The translations under genes were made by a program, and so were the position numbers. Of a stretch of DNA of 64,000 bases, positions 8,977 through 18,181 are shown one piece after another (positions within the stretch are counted from its first letter, which is position 1; each line of letters begins with the position of its first letter). The notes under the pieces were generated by a model, which saw only the letters and a list, made by a program, of their open reading frames with translations, searched no databases and was not told the origin of the DNA. The stretch lies in the NCBI RefSeq assembly GCF_023920225.1, contig NZ_CP092587.1:1116001-1180000 (forward strand). The letters run 5' to 3'. The DNA comes from Vibrio gazogenes (GTDB taxonomy: Bacteria; Pseudomonadota; Gammaproteobacteria; Enterobacterales; Vibrionaceae).

Positions 8977-10095
8977 TTACGCCCCAGCCTGTAATTCAGG
9001 TTGAGGTGTGATCTTGGATTGCTGATCCGCAGAAAAATTCCCATTTCGTTCAAGTGAATCCAGTTGTGTCAGATAAGGTGTGATATCACCGAAGTGTTGA
9101 TGCACCCAATCCGGATTGTAATAGCAGTCCAGATAGCGTTCGCCATCATCACACCACAGCGTGACGAGAGAGCCGCTTTCACCGTCACGTTGCATTTGCT
9201 GGGCGAGTTTGAGGGTCGCATAGAGGTTAGTCCCTGTTGACGGGCCTGCTTTACGGCCGGTTTGTTTTTCCAGCCAATAAATGGTTGCGATACTGGCAGC
9301 ATCAGGGATCGCCATCATGGTGTCGATCACACCGGGAATAAAGCTGGGTTCAACTCTGGGGCGGCCAATCCCTTCAATCCGGCTACTGTGTTGGCAAGTC
9401 AGTTGGGCATTATTGTGGACAAATGCATCGTAAAAGACGGAATTTTCACAATCCGCTACACACAGTTGGGTTGGATACTGGCGGTAATGAATATGGCGTC
9501 CCAGCGTAGCTGAAGTGCCGCCGGTACCGGCTGACATCACCAGCCAACTTGGTAGCGGGAAACGTTCTTGGGCCATTTGGTCAAAAATCGCATGCGCGAC
9601 ATTATCGCTGCCACGCCAGTCAGATGCCCGCTCTGCATAGGTGAATTGGTCGATATAGTATCCATTGAGTGTTTCAGCCAGTTGTCGGGCTGCCGGATAA
9701 ATATCACTGGCACGATCGATAAAATGAGCCTGGCCTCCATATTGTTCGATCAGCTCAATTTTCTTACGTGCAGTGGTTCGTGGCATGACGGCATAGAACG
9801 GCAGGCCCAGCATCCGGGCAAAATAGGCTTCAGAGACGGCAGTGCTACCGGAAGAGGATTCAATAATTGGCGTGTCCGGCCCGATCAAACCATTGGTTAA
9901 AGCATACAAAAATAGTGAGCGAGCCAGACGGTGTTTCAGTGAACCGGTCGGGTGGCGGCTTTCATCTTTGAGGTAAATATCGATGTTCTGCAAACCGGGG
10001 ACGGGCAGTTTGATAAGCGGCGTCTCCGGATGATGGGCTTCTTCAGCCATGATTTGATGAATTGCCTGCTTAATCCAACCATGATTACTAGACAT
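8977..10095 (-). CDS. PLP-dependent cysteine synthase-family enzyme, Cds1-like cysteine desulfhydrase
   Basis: A 372-aa fold-type II PLP enzyme. The PLP lysine is in PTGSLKHRLA (about residue 54), and the phosphate-binding loop is MSAGTGGTSATLG. It resembles the Cds1-type L-cysteine desulfhydrases (M. tuberculosis Cds1), which release pyruvate, ammonia and sulfide from cysteine, rather than CysK/CysM, whose asparagine loop differs (here SSSGSTAVSEAY). Strong context support: the divergent neighbour is an ortholog of DecR, the E. coli cysteine-responsive activator of cysteine detoxification. It therefore probably removes excess cysteine. Exact reaction remains inferred. Confidence 0.75.
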   Translation of the reverse strand: MSSNHGWIKQAIHQIMAEEAHHPETPLIKLPVPGLQNIDIYLKDESRHPTGSLKHRLARSLFLYALTNGLIGPDTPIIESSSGSTAVSEAYFARMLGLPFYAVMPRTTARKKIELIEQYGGQAHFIDRASDIYPAARQLAETLNGYYIDQFTYAERASDWRGSDNVAHAIFDQMAQERFPLPSWLVMSAGTGGTSATLGRHIHYRQYPTQLCVADCENSVFYDAFVHNNAQLTCQHSSRIEGIGRPRVEPSFIPGVIDTMMAIPDAASIATIYWLEKQTGRKAGPSTGTNLYATLKLAQQMQRDGESGSLVTLWCDDGERYLDCYYNPDWVHQHFGDITPYLTQLDSLERNGNFSADQQSKITPQPELQAGA

Positions 10096-10235
10096 ATGAA
10101 CACTTCCTATAAGCGGATAAGATAAATGAGCGACTAGAATAAAAATAACTGTATTCTGAGAGAAAAAGGTTTCATTTTTTACTGTTTATTGGCTAAATGG
10201 TAGAAAAATTTTCTCTCATATTGAGGTTGTGGAGC

Positions 10236-10697
10236 ATGTTGTTGGATAAAACCGATAAACACTTACTGCGACTGTTACAGCAGAATGCGGATTGGTCTTT
10301 GAATGAACTTGCCGAGGCGGTTCATCTGACAACGACACCATGCTGGAAGCGGTTAAAGAAGCTTGAAGAAATGGGTGTGATTCACAAACGAGTCGCATTA
10401 CTGGATCCGGAAAAGCTGGGATTGAACTTCACAGCCTATGTGATGCTCAAAACCAGTAATCACTCGCATGAGTGGTATGTCCGTTTTGTTGAAATTGCCT
10501 CAGAGTTTCCTGAAGTAATGGAATTTTACCGGATGGCGGGGGAGTACGACTATATGATGAAAGTTGTGGTGAAAGATATGCGTTGCTTTGATGAATTTTA
10601 CAAGCAATTGGTCAATCGTGTCGAAGGGTTGAGTGATGTGACCTCGACCTTTGCGATGGAGTCACTGAAATATACCACGGAGCTGCCCTTATCATGA
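10236..10697 (+). CDS. decR: Lrp/AsnC-family regulator, DecR (YbaO) ortholog
   Basis: A 153-aa Lrp-type regulator with an N-terminal winged helix (ending in [18 protein letters not shown]) and a C-terminal RAM ligand domain. Near-identity to E. coli DecR/YbaO is recognisable in [32 protein letters not shown] and [18 protein letters not shown]. The start at 10236 is preferred to an upstream ATG at 10197 because GAGG at 10223-10226 is properly spaced and E. coli DecR begins MLDK. DecR responds to cysteine in E. coli. Here it is divergent from the cysteine desulfhydrase-like gene, its most likely target, across a 140-bp AT-rich region. Confidence 0.9.
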   Translation: MLLDKTDKHLLRLLQQNADWSLNELAEAVHLTTTPCWKRLKKLEEMGVIHKRVALLDPEKLGLNFTAYVMLKTSNHSHEWYVRFVEIASEFPEVMEFYRMAGEYDYMMKVVVKDMRCFDEFYKQLVNRVEGLSDVTSTFAMESLKYTTELPLS

Positions 10698-10814
10698 ATG
10701 GTGATAAATGATCATGACGATGCTGAAGATTCGGTAAGTAAACACGATCAATTATCATGGCCTGTCAGCATTGGAAAATTTGCGGGCAGGCCATTTCAGT
10801 GTGAGGGCGGTCAG

Positions 10815-10928
10815 TTAACCAAATAACAATGTAATCAAGACAATAGCGGCAAACAAGACCCCAATATATTTCAAGAAGAGACTCACATTTTTACTCCCTC
10901 CCGGTGGAGGGTTATTACAACATCCCAT
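10815..10928 (-). CDS. small membrane protein (37 aa) with Cys-Cys N-terminus
   Basis: A very short gene beginning MGCCNNPPPGGSKNV and ending in one hydrophobic span (LKYIGVLFAAIVLITLLFG). It has an excellent ribosome site, GGAGGT, 4 nt before the ATG, unusually strong for a chance ORF. The Cys pair at positions 3-4 followed by a Pro/Gly turn is distinctive; a metal or acyl attachment role is possible but speculative. It lies between decR and tesB, with an ATGGCCTG/CAGGCCAT stem just downstream (10756-10797) that may terminate it. I do not recognise the family. Confidence 0.65.
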   Translation of the reverse strand: MGCCNNPPPGGSKNVSLFLKYIGVLFAAIVLITLLFG

Positions 10929-11045
10929 GCTGACCTCCGGCGCTCATGGTGAAGACATCCGTATCATAAAGCTTCCCCTTGGGGGAAAGTAAAGTCTGTC
11001 GTCATAAAATCTTTTATCTGGATGACCGACGGTGATGGGGTTCAA

Positions 11046-11954
11046 TTAAGAGTCATTGGATTGATCACTGTCATCGGATTGCTTTGGATTGGCGTGATCA
11101 AGAAAGCGCATCACACCTTCTTGCACCGCACTGGCAACTAAATCACCTTGCTGATTGTAGATTTCGCCCCGCACCAACCCGCGGCCATAGGTAGCACTCG
11201 GACTCTCAATCACAAACAACAGCCACTCATCCATACTGAACGGGCGGTGATACCACATCGAGTGGTCAATGGTTGCGACTTGAAATCCCGGTGTCATCAT
11301 CGTGACAGCATGTGGCTGCAATGCTGTGATCAAAAAACCCCAGTCAGAGGCGTAGGCGAGTAGGTATTGATGGAGCAATTGATCACTCGGTAACTTGCTA
11401 TTAGCCCGGATCCACAGATACTGCTTGGGTTCGATTTTTTCCGGTTTGAACGGGTTCACCACATGCACCGGACGAATTTCAATCGGCTTCTCTCGACAAA
11501 ACATCTTCTTGGCAGGTTCGGAGATGCGATGGGCAATTTGATTCATCAACTCAGTTTCAGAAGCATAATTTTCCGGACCGGGAATGTCTGGCATCGTGTT
11601 TTGGTGTTCGAAGCCGGTTCCTTCACCGTGGTATGACGCGGTCAGATAAAAAATCGGTCGGCCATTTTGAATCGCTTTAACGCGCCGGGTACTGAAATTA
11701 CGCCCGTCTCTGAGCTTTTCTACATCATAAACAATCGGTTTTTCCGGATCACCCGGATGAAGAAAGTAGCTATGAAAAGAATGGACTGTCCGCTCAGGAT
11801 CGACGGTATAGCGGGCAGCAGAGAGCGCCTGACCGATCACTTGTCCGCCATAAACCTGAGGTAACCCGAGATGTTCACTGTCGCCCCGGTAGAGTCCTTC
11901 CTCTAGTTTTTCTAATTGTAAAAGTTCGAGTAAATTATTGAGAGCTTCGCTCAT
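11046..11954 (-). CDS. tesB: acyl-CoA thioesterase II
   Basis: TesB hydrolyses acyl-CoA to free fatty acid and CoA. The 302-aa protein shows the double hot-dog layout: the N-terminal repeat with [15 protein letters not shown] and [12 protein letters not shown], and the C-terminal repeat with YASDWGFL and [11 protein letters not shown], which carries the catalytic Asp of TesB. It is about 16 residues longer than E. coli TesB owing to an acidic, Ser-rich tail ([12 protein letters not shown]). Its position next to ybaY, atl and ffs reproduces the E. coli order, which strengthens the identification. Confidence 0.95.
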   Translation of the reverse strand: MSEALNNLLELLQLEKLEEGLYRGDSEHLGLPQVYGGQVIGQALSAARYTVDPERTVHSFHSYFLHPGDPEKPIVYDVEKLRDGRNFSTRRVKAIQNGRPIFYLTASYHGEGTGFEHQNTMPDIPGPENYASETELMNQIAHRISEPAKKMFCREKPIEIRPVHVVNPFKPEKIEPKQYLWIRANSKLPSDQLLHQYLLAYASDWGFLITALQPHAVTMMTPGFQVATIDHSMWYHRPFSMDEWLLFVIESPSATYGRGLVRGEIYNQQGDLVASAVQEGVMRFLDHANPKQSDDSDQSNDS

Positions 11955-12082
11955 ACTACCTCACTATGTTATCTACACACCGACATCAGACGCTGTTACA
12001 AATCAAAAATCAAGTTTTGTTCCATTGATATTTATCTCTATAATTATGAGTTCAAAATGGAAGATATATAAAATTTATAATG

Positions 12083-12516
12083 ATGAAACCTAACAATCAA
12101 CGGCGCCTTTTGTTGTCCCTTCTCTGTGTTTTTCTCAGCAGTGCGGGACAGGCACACTCACAAGCTCAACCCATGCACCACGCATTGAGCACATGACGGG
12201 CACATTACTTGGTGATAATCCATTACCGAAAAATGTGTTCGTGGTGGTGACACTCAATGATCAAACGCAACACGATCAAGTGGTTGCGAGATACCAGTTT
12301 CATGGTAATGGTTTAACGTTGCCACTTGACTTTCAACTCGCTTATTCCGATTCGAACATCCGACAAAATCATCGCTACCGCATTCAGGCGGAGATTTTTG
12401 AACGAGGACATGTCCGCTATGTAGGCGCGGGGATGGCAGCAGAACTTGCGCTTGAATCGTCAGTCTATGATGGTCAGATCCAAATGACAGCGGTGAAAAG
12501 CGCATCATCACATTGA
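12083..12516 (+). pseudogene. ybaY: YbaY-family lipoprotein/secreted protein gene split by a frameshift
   Basis: Two overlapping frames together make one YbaY-type protein. Frame 1 (12083-12196) encodes a signal peptide (MKPNNQRRLLLSLLCVFLSS, AGQAHSQ) and stops at TGA 12194. Frame 2 (ATG 12193 to 12516, 107 aa) encodes the YbaY domain: TGTLLGDNPLPKNVFVVVTLN and later FQLAYSDSNIRQNHRYRIQAEI. The ATGA overlap would let the domain be translated but without export. A one-base shift between about 12150 and 12193 would restore a single secreted protein. It is convergent with atl, overlapping by 9 bp. Either a real mutation or a sequencing error; the family assignment of frame 2 is good. Confidence 0.65.
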
Positions 12517-12840
12517 GCCGGGCTGCCAGCGGTAGTTGCGCAGTGAAATCTTGCCGCTGCTGCTGATTGGTATCCCTTCTGCGACTAATTCGGCGCGTTG
12601 TCGTTCGAAATCCGGACCGGACAGTGAGATTTCGCCCTTACTGTTAATCACCCGAAACCAAGGGAGTGTCGAGCCTTTGGGTAGCTGCCCCAGCGCTTTA
12701 CCGACATGGCGCGCGTAGCCCGGATAACCTGCCATTTTAGCCACATCGCCATAGGTGCTGACTTTACCGGGCGGGATTTGGTGAATCACGGTAAATACCT
12801 GAGCGAGAAACTGCTGTTTATCATCGGAGTGAGCCATCAT
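12508..12840 (-). CDS. atl: alkyltransferase-like protein (Atl/YbaZ)
   Basis: A 110-aa homologue of the C-terminal domain of O6-alkylguanine-DNA alkyltransferases. The active-site segment reads PWFRVINSKGEIS where MGMT has PCHRV, so the reactive cysteine is replaced by tryptophan, the hallmark of Atl proteins. These bind O6-alkylguanine lesions, flip the base and direct nucleotide excision repair. Other conserved parts are IPPGKVSTYGDVAKMAGYP and ARHVGKAL. A second ATG three bases in (MAHSDD) is an alternative start. Its place between ybaY and ffs matches E. coli. Confidence 0.92.
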   Translation of the reverse strand: MMAHSDDKQQFLAQVFTVIHQIPPGKVSTYGDVAKMAGYPGYARHVGKALGQLPKGSTLPWFRVINSKGEISLSGPDFERQRAELVAEGIPISSSGKISLRNYRWQPGSM

Positions 12841-13107
12841 TGAATCCGTCAGAAAAGTCTATGTCATACGTTGATAATTTGAATTGATGCGTATCAGTGT
12901 ATGATCAAAACGCCTGTCTGTCAGGTATTTGATGAGCATCATGCATTGAGCAGGAGCGGCTTCCATGGTGCAAAATGGGCAAAGCTGATTAATCCCTGCG
13001 CACTCAGTCGGTCTCCGTCTACTTTTATCAGAAAGAGGCTTGCAATGCGGATCCCAATCCTTGATAATCACCCCGCTTTCGATGTTCACCATCAAAGCCT
13101 TATCTAT

Positions 13108-13215
13108 GGAGGCCCTGGTCCTCCCGCAACACTAATTCGTGAACTTGGTCAGGACCGGAAGGTAGCAGCCACAGCGAATGACGTGTGTGCCGGGATGTGG
13201 CTGGGGCTTCCACCC
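13108..13215 (+). ncRNA. ffs: 4.5S signal recognition particle RNA
   Basis: The 4.5S RNA pairs with Ffh to target nascent membrane proteins. The conserved SRP Alu-less helix is readable: the asymmetric loop and tetraloop region GGTCAGGACCGGAAGGTAGC followed by AGCCACAGCGAATGAC and GTGTGCCGGGATGTGGCTGG, almost the same as E. coli 4.5S. The ends pair as GGAGGCCC with GGGGCTTCC, giving mature ends near 13108 and 13215. It follows tesB-ybaY-atl as in E. coli. Accessory DNA begins within about 100 bp of its 3' end, and ffs is a documented attachment site for I-F3 Tn7-CRISPR elements. Confidence 0.95.
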
Positions 13216-13294
13216 AATTGTCTCTTTCCTGAGAAAAATCAATCCCTCACGTTTCATTTATTTATGTTTGCTCAGGTACTGAAATACGCTATTG

Positions 13295-13543
13295 ATCCCA
13301 ATTAAAAAATGGCTCTTGGCAGTTTAGATTTCAGGTTCCGGCGCAGTTTCGCGAACTAGGAATCATAAATGCGAATACAAACGAAATTTCGGGTTTATTG
13401 ACAAAAGCTCTGCTAGATTGCTTGCGTTAGAACATGAAATAGAGATTCACAAACGCATGGGTGCTGTCGTCTACAACAGACAAATTTCAAACTTCGATCA
13501 GACATTTGTCGATTATAAACTTCGAAGGTACATAACTCGTTAA
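13295..13543 (+). pseudogene. possible tyrosine-integrase N-terminal fragment, frameshifted
   Basis: No start codon is present, but two successive open frames look like one protein. The first (from about 13295 to 13431) reads NGSWQFRFQVPAQFRELGI, similar to the arm-binding N-terminus of phage integrases. The second, one frame over (open 13328-13543), reads KSSARLLALEHEIEIHKRMG and ends at TAA 13541. Position immediately downstream of ffs suits an integration gene remnant. It overlaps the 3' tail of kptA on the other strand. The integrase idea is my reading of a short, generic motif and is weak. Confidence 0.25.
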
Positions 13544-14055
13544 CCAAACACCATTCTCAGAAATATAGAATTCAAATCCTTGCTCATACATGAGTTGGGA
13601 TTTTATTTTTAAAATAACAGGTTTACCGTATCGCTGGCCAACAGTGACAGCTGTTTCCTTATCTGCAGATAAATGGACATGCTGGCGTTGCTGTGGTTTT
13701 AATCCTTCTTCGAGAATACTATCTAAAAATCGGGTCGCAGTACCATGATATAAAAATTCTGGTGGAACAGAAGGTTGTAGTTGTAAATCAACATGAATCG
13801 AATGTCCTTGGTTAGCTCGAATATGCTGACCATCTTCAGAGATAATGAAACGCTTTTTATCATTGGTATCTACAACGTCTTGAATTAAATTTCTGTCAAT
13901 ATCTTCGATTTCATTTGAAGTAGAGGCTTTATCAATCAGCTCATCAATATTAGCCCATCCATGTGGGTCAAGTGTTAGGTCATCGCTTCTGGTTTGTGGC
14001 GTAGCACAAAGCTTAAAAATTTACTGATCTGCTTGAGTTGATTTTGGGAAGTCAT
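13487..14055 (-). pseudogene. kptA: RNA 2'-phosphotransferase (Tpt1/KptA family), frameshifted
   Basis: KptA transfers the 2'-phosphate of an RNA to NAD+, forming ADP-ribose cyclic phosphate. ATG 14055 opens MTSQNQLKQISKFLSFVLRH then KPEAM and hits a stop at 13975-13977. One frame over, the family continues without a break: LTLDPHGWANIDELI, KKRFIISEDGQHIRANQGHS, LYHGTATRFLDSILEEGLKP, QRQHVHLSADKETAV, RYGKPVILKI, ending at TGA 13487-13489. A single missing base near 13976-13980 explains both halves, about 189 codons in total. The catalytic RxHK/HGT pattern is intact. It lies 30 bp downstream of the MNT-HEPN gene, same strand. Mutation or sequencing error. Confidence 0.85.
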
Positions 14056-14085
14056 ATATTTTATTTTCTCTATTACATATTCAAG

Positions 14086-14964
14086 TTAGTTAATTATTCT
14101 TTTCAAACAAACCCGTTCCACCAATCCTTTCAACCGCTGCACTTCTGTTTCCAGATATGCCAATTCTTCTTCGGTGATCTCATAATGCTCCGAGTAGCGG
14201 GCTTCGATATAGGCGCGTTGCAGGCGGCGGAAGCTACGGCGGTGGAATTTGTTGTCGAGCGGGAAAATCGTTGCAAATTCAGCATCGATTTGGGCGCATA
14301 GTTTCCCCAGTTTTTCGATGTTGTGGGATTTGGGTAAATAATTGGTGCAGGTGAGCAGGGTACAGGCAAACAATTTTTCCGTGACTTGGTGAAGCTGAAA
14401 TGCCGCAGTCTTCAGATGATGATTCGCAGTCATGAGTTCAAAACACATAAAGAATTCGTTGGCACTCGTAAACCACTGTTCATAATGCTTACGAGCGATC
14501 TCCCGTTGCTCTGCTTCGGTTAAATCCCCCGGCTCTGCCAGCGGTTTTGGCGTGGCGGCAAACAGTTCAATCCCTTCTTCGCGGATATCTTTGAAGAAAT
14601 AATGCCCTTGCTGTAGCCGTTCGTTCACTTCCTGCAAATCATGGACAATCAATCCCAGCGGTGCCGAAGTAACTTTACGGTCGATCTGCTCTTTGGCGCG
14701 TTGCCAGACCACATCTTCTTCAACCAGTGCGGCTTTATTCACAATCACCAGAATATCGTAGTCACTGATATAGCCATTGACCGGATCGTTGACCCAACTG
14801 CCTTTGGCATGGCTGCCGAACAGAATGATTTTCACAATACGAAACTCGCTTTTACTCGCTGTTTTGCCCTGAAGATAGTCTTCCAGCGTATCGTGCAGGA
14901 TGGTCGATATGGTGGCAAGCTCTTGCTGTTTGGATTCGGGCAGATGGTCGAGAGATGTTTTCAT
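14086..14964 (-). CDS. MNT nucleotidyltransferase-HEPN fusion protein
   Basis: A 292-aa two-domain protein. The N-terminal minimal nucleotidyltransferase has the pol-beta signature: GSHAKGS near residue 50 and SDYDILVIV near 68. The C-terminal half (about 155-290) is a HEPN domain (LHQVTEKLFACTLL and YIEARYSEHYEIT). MNT-HEPN pairs act as toxin-antitoxin modules in which MNT adds AMP to the HEPN RNase; here they are fused, as in many cell-regulatory or defence proteins. A canonical Rx4-6H HEPN catalytic motif is not evident (RYSEH is Rx3H), so RNase activity is uncertain. It is followed by kptA in the same direction. Confidence 0.85.
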   Translation of the reverse strand: MKTSLDHLPESKQQELATISTILHDTLEDYLQGKTASKSEFRIVKIILFGSHAKGSWVNDPVNGYISDYDILVIVNKAALVEEDVVWQRAKEQIDRKVTSAPLGLIVHDLQEVNERLQQGHYFFKDIREEGIELFAATPKPLAEPGDLTEAEQREIARKHYEQWFTSANEFFMCFELMTANHHLKTAAFQLHQVTEKLFACTLLTCTNYLPKSHNIEKLGKLCAQIDAEFATIFPLDNKFHRRSFRRLQRAYIEARYSEHYEITEEELAYLETEVQRLKGLVERVCLKRIIN

Positions 14965-15152
14965 AAAGCAATGTTTGGTCTGTGTGAATTGAATGGTTCA
15001 TAGGATAAAAGAAGCGAGCGGCAAAAAACACTGTTTGTCATGGTTGTAGTGGTGTTGCCTAGGGAAATGCGACGGGGTTCGGTTTTATTGATTTGTCTTG
15101 TTGTAGCCTCCGGCTCTGCAATATGACGCACTTTAAGGTGTGTGTCCTGATA

Positions 15153-15463
15153 AGCGCGATCTTACATTCTGATCGTGGCACACAATTTACCAGTGGAGAC
15201 TATCAGCGCTTTCTCAAGCAAAAGAACCTAACCAGCAGCATGAGTGCTGTAGGCCATTGTGCAGATAACGCGGCTTGTGAAGGGTTCTTCGGTGTGATGA
15301 AACGGGAACGAATCAACTATCGACAATACCGGACAAGAAATGAAGCCAGAGCAGATATTTTTGATTATATCGAACGGTTCCATAATCCAAGAATGCGACG
15401 TAGACTGGCGAATCAAGACAGCAAGTTTACGTCTTTACTAAACCGTCCGTGAAAACGGGGTAG
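15153..15463 (+). pseudogene. IS3-family transposase OrfB fragment
   Basis: Only the C-terminal third of an IS3-type DDE transposase survives: HSDRGTQFTSGDYQRFL carries the second catalytic Asp, and NAACEGFFGVMKRERI carries the final Glu. The 5' half, including the first Asp and OrfA, is missing. At the 3' end the frame shifts: one base over reads SVKTG and stops at TAG 15461, the usual IS3 ending, so a base change lies near 15445. The following tgaaaacggggtagaaccc may include the inverted-repeat end. A non-mobile relic inside the island. Confidence 0.85.
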
Positions 15464-15519
15464 AACCCTAGCAATTCAGTAAAGAGCTAAATTTCCACTT
15501 TATCTATAAGGGGCTTCAA

Positions 15520-17838
15520 TTGATTGAACAAGCACAAGTTTCGGCTGACATTCTGAAAGAAATGAAAGAACTTGCGGCCAAAATACGTCTTTTAGTAAAT
15601 GGAATGCCACCAGAAGAACTCCTAGGGTACATCTATGCCCAACTGTTGATGATGAGTAACAACACAACTTCTCCTGAACTCGATACAGAGGTTTCTAGTG
15701 AAGAAAGAAACGAAGTTCAGTTTTTATTGGAATACGTTCATGCGGTTCTAGCATCAGATGTTGCTCCTGATGATGTAGAGTTCGATGAAACTCAATGTGG
15801 CGAACTGTTTGCACTTAGTAGGAGTTTACGAGAAAAAGCAATGTTATTTGCTATGGTGCCCTCTGCAAACACTGATAATAAAGACTTCGGTTCTGATACT
15901 GCGGATATCGAATTTCACGCAAAATCATCTTGGGTGATGCTCAGAGGTAATCGATATCAGGTTTTAGAAGGCGAGTTTTATCAATACGTGCTCGCTCAAC
16001 ATGATGATATTTTGAACGATATTTATGGTGTTGGAGCTGTTGATATTGCAGAGGGATTTCAGCAGTTATCTGATGCAACTCGTATAGGGCAAGCTAACGC
16101 AATTGAAGAAATGCTTAAGCAATTTGAAGCAGCTCAAAGGTTTGCGACAGAGAAAGGAAAACCGCTCGAAGAGGTTATGGAAGAGTGGGTTGAAGCAAAT
16201 GCGCAACAAACAAAGCGTGCAGGCTTAGCCGTAGATGATATGTTGAGAGGTGGCATTACAAATGTTAGCAGGCATACAAAATTACCATCAGAATTTTTAG
16301 CTGATCTGGCGTATCAACGTGGTGAAGAGGTCGATTTTTTCAGTGATGGTGACTACTCAGGCACACCTTACAGGACATTACCAGCCAGAAAAAAACCTCT
16401 AATCAAACTTGATGAAGACTATTATGCGGTAGACCCCTGTTTTATTCGTGATGCTGGCTACCGTTCACTTCTTTTCAATTTGTTGCAAAAGAAACCTGAA
16501 TATAAAGAACAGTTTAAAGAGCGGCAGAAGGCCATGAGCGAAGCTGCCTTTCCTGAAATACTTGCTGAACAGCTCGCTAGTGCTACCGTTTATCAAGAAG
16601 TCTATTATAAGGATCCCAAGACTAAACAATGGGCTGAAAATGACACACTAGTTTTAATTGATGATGTACTTTACCTTGTTGAAGCTAAAGCGGGAGCTGC
16701 TGCAACAATAGCGTCACCCGAACTCGATTTTAAACGTCATTCACAGTCTATAAAAGACTTGATATTAAAAGCTTACAAACAATGTGAGCGTTTTTTTGAA
16801 TATTTAAAATCTGCGGATGAAGTCTCAATATTCAACCTAGTCAACGGAAAGTATGAGGAGATAGGAAAACTTCGTCATTCAGATTACCGTGTAATGATCC
16901 CTATTGGATTAACAGTTGAATCATTCTCTCCCTTTTCAGCATTTTCTAAAAACTTACCACAAGTAAAACCACTCTTAGGACAACATAGCTTTGTATCAAT
17001 TTCAATCGATGATCTTTTTGTTCTAAGACGGATGTTGCCTACACCAGGGATATTTGCGCATTACATGGAAGTGCGTCAGGCAATTGCAGGTGTAAAACAA
17101 GGACTTCTTTTTGATGAGTTTGATCATTTAGGAGCATACCTAACTAACAATCGGTTTGATCAGGAAATTATTGAAAAATCTAGGAGCGAAAATTCTGGTT
17201 TAGTCATATGTAACGGATTAAGTCTTGTTGTCGACAAATTTTTCGAAAGTGGGCAATGGGACACAAGCCCTATACCTGCTCAGGAGTTCCCTGATGCGGT
17301 TTCGAAGGCACTTACGGCACTAGATGTTTCTCGCAAACCTGGATGGCTTTCTGTGGACAGTCTTATTCGAGATTTTGGCGAGGAAGCTCGTATTAGCTTT
17401 GGAAAATACCTTTCTGATTTAGATAACTCTATAGAAAAGCACCCTGCACGTTACTTCGCATTTGGCGGAGAAGGAAAGCCAATTTTTGTTTGGATACAAA
17501 ACTCCAAGTATGACGTTGAGTGGAAGAAGGTCAACGATACGGCAAGTGCCGTTGCCATTTCTATTGATACGAAAGAACTAATGGGAATGCTTATTAAAGT
17601 TGGGAAAGGCAGAGTTTATGAAGCTGCCCAATATTTCAGAGTTGATGTGCCGACTGAACAAACTGAATCTAATGAGCACATTTATAAAGAAGCCCAAAGT
17701 ATGAGAGAGCGTACCAAAAGCCCGACTTCTGTTAGTAAACAACATTATTTAGAACCTAAAAAAAAGCGGAAAATAGGCAGAAATGAACCATGCCCTTGTG
17801 GAAGCGGAAAAAAGTATAAAAAATGCCACGGTCGTTAG
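15520..17838 (+). CDS. large PD-(D/E)xK nuclease-like protein with C-terminal SEC-C zinc motif
   Basis: A 772-aa protein I do not recognise as a named family. Near residue 390 it has [19 protein letters not shown], which matches the D-x(n)-ExK core of PD-(D/E)xK nucleases, preceded by [10 protein letters not shown]. The last 20 residues are a SEC-C motif ([19 protein letters not shown]), a zinc-binding tail. The N-terminal third is helical and acidic. The start is TTG 15520, supported by AAGGGG 7 nt upstream. It sits alone between the IS3 relic and unknown genes in AT-rich DNA, which suggests a horizontally acquired, possibly defensive nuclease; function is inference. Confidence 0.75.
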   Translation: MIEQAQVSADILKEMKELAAKIRLLVNGMPPEELLGYIYAQLLMMSNNTTSPELDTEVSSEERNEVQFLLEYVHAVLASDVAPDDVEFDETQCGELFALSRSLREKAMLFAMVPSANTDNKDFGSDTADIEFHAKSSWVMLRGNRYQVLEGEFYQYVLAQHDDILNDIYGVGAVDIAEGFQQLSDATRIGQANAIEEMLKQFEAAQRFATEKGKPLEEVMEEWVEANAQQTKRAGLAVDDMLRGGITNVSRHTKLPSEFLADLAYQRGEEVDFFSDGDYSGTPYRTLPARKKPLIKLDEDYYAVDPCFIRDAGYRSLLFNLLQKKPEYKEQFKERQKAMSEAAFPEILAEQLASATVYQEVYYKDPKTKQWAENDTLVLIDDVLYLVEAKAGAAATIASPELDFKRHSQSIKDLILKAYKQCERFFEYLKSADEVSIFNLVNGKYEEIGKLRHSDYRVMIPIGLTVESFSPFSAFSKNLPQVKPLLGQHSFVSISIDDLFVLRRMLPTPGIFAHYMEVRQAIAGVKQGLLFDEFDHLGAYLTNNRFDQEIIEKSRSENSGLVICNGLSLVVDKFFESGQWDTSPIPAQEFPDAVSKALTALDVSRKPGWLSVDSLIRDFGEEARISFGKYLSDLDNSIEKHPARYFAFGGEGKPIFVWIQNSKYDVEWKKVNDTASAVAISIDTKELMGMLIKVGKGRVYEAAQYFRVDVPTEQTESNEHIYKEAQSMRERTKSPTSVSKQHYLEPKKKRKIGRNEPCPCGSGKKYKKCHGR

Positions 17839-18181
17839 CAAATATGAAGTTATCTTTCTCTTGAAGAGAGATTTGTAGTGGTATGCTGAGTTTAGTCACT
17901 GAGTTAGGTGTGAGCGATGATGACATCTAGTCATTTGCATTACTTGACATTATCCAAAGACAAATAGAAGAACTGGGCTTCTAAGTAGCTTTTGCCCTAC
18001 TAAAAGTTATCTGAAGCTAGCAGCTGTCAAAGTTATGCGATACAGAGCGATCCAATTCAGCCTGCTTGTAACTAAGATATTGATTTATTAAATTATAGAA
18101 ATAAAGAAGGCGTTGTTTGATCATAAAACACGGCCAGTCGTCGTATCCATACTTCATCCCATCCTATATTAGATAAATATT
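17839..18181. other. 343-bp region without a recognisable gene
   Basis: Low-complexity AT-rich sequence between two convergent genes. A hairpin of ctctcttgaagagag at 17857-17871 might act in termination. No ORF with a credible start, no RNA family and no repeat was recognised. Confidence 0.4.

Noticed and set aside
12901..13305. 134-codon frame running through ffs
   Set aside because: It is read through the structured 4.5S RNA gene; no domain and no start signal.
13455..13500. TGTCG at 13467 as the missing left end of the I-F3-like element
   Set aside because: No AACCATAAA-type sites follow, and the place lies within the kptA/integrase-fragment overlap.
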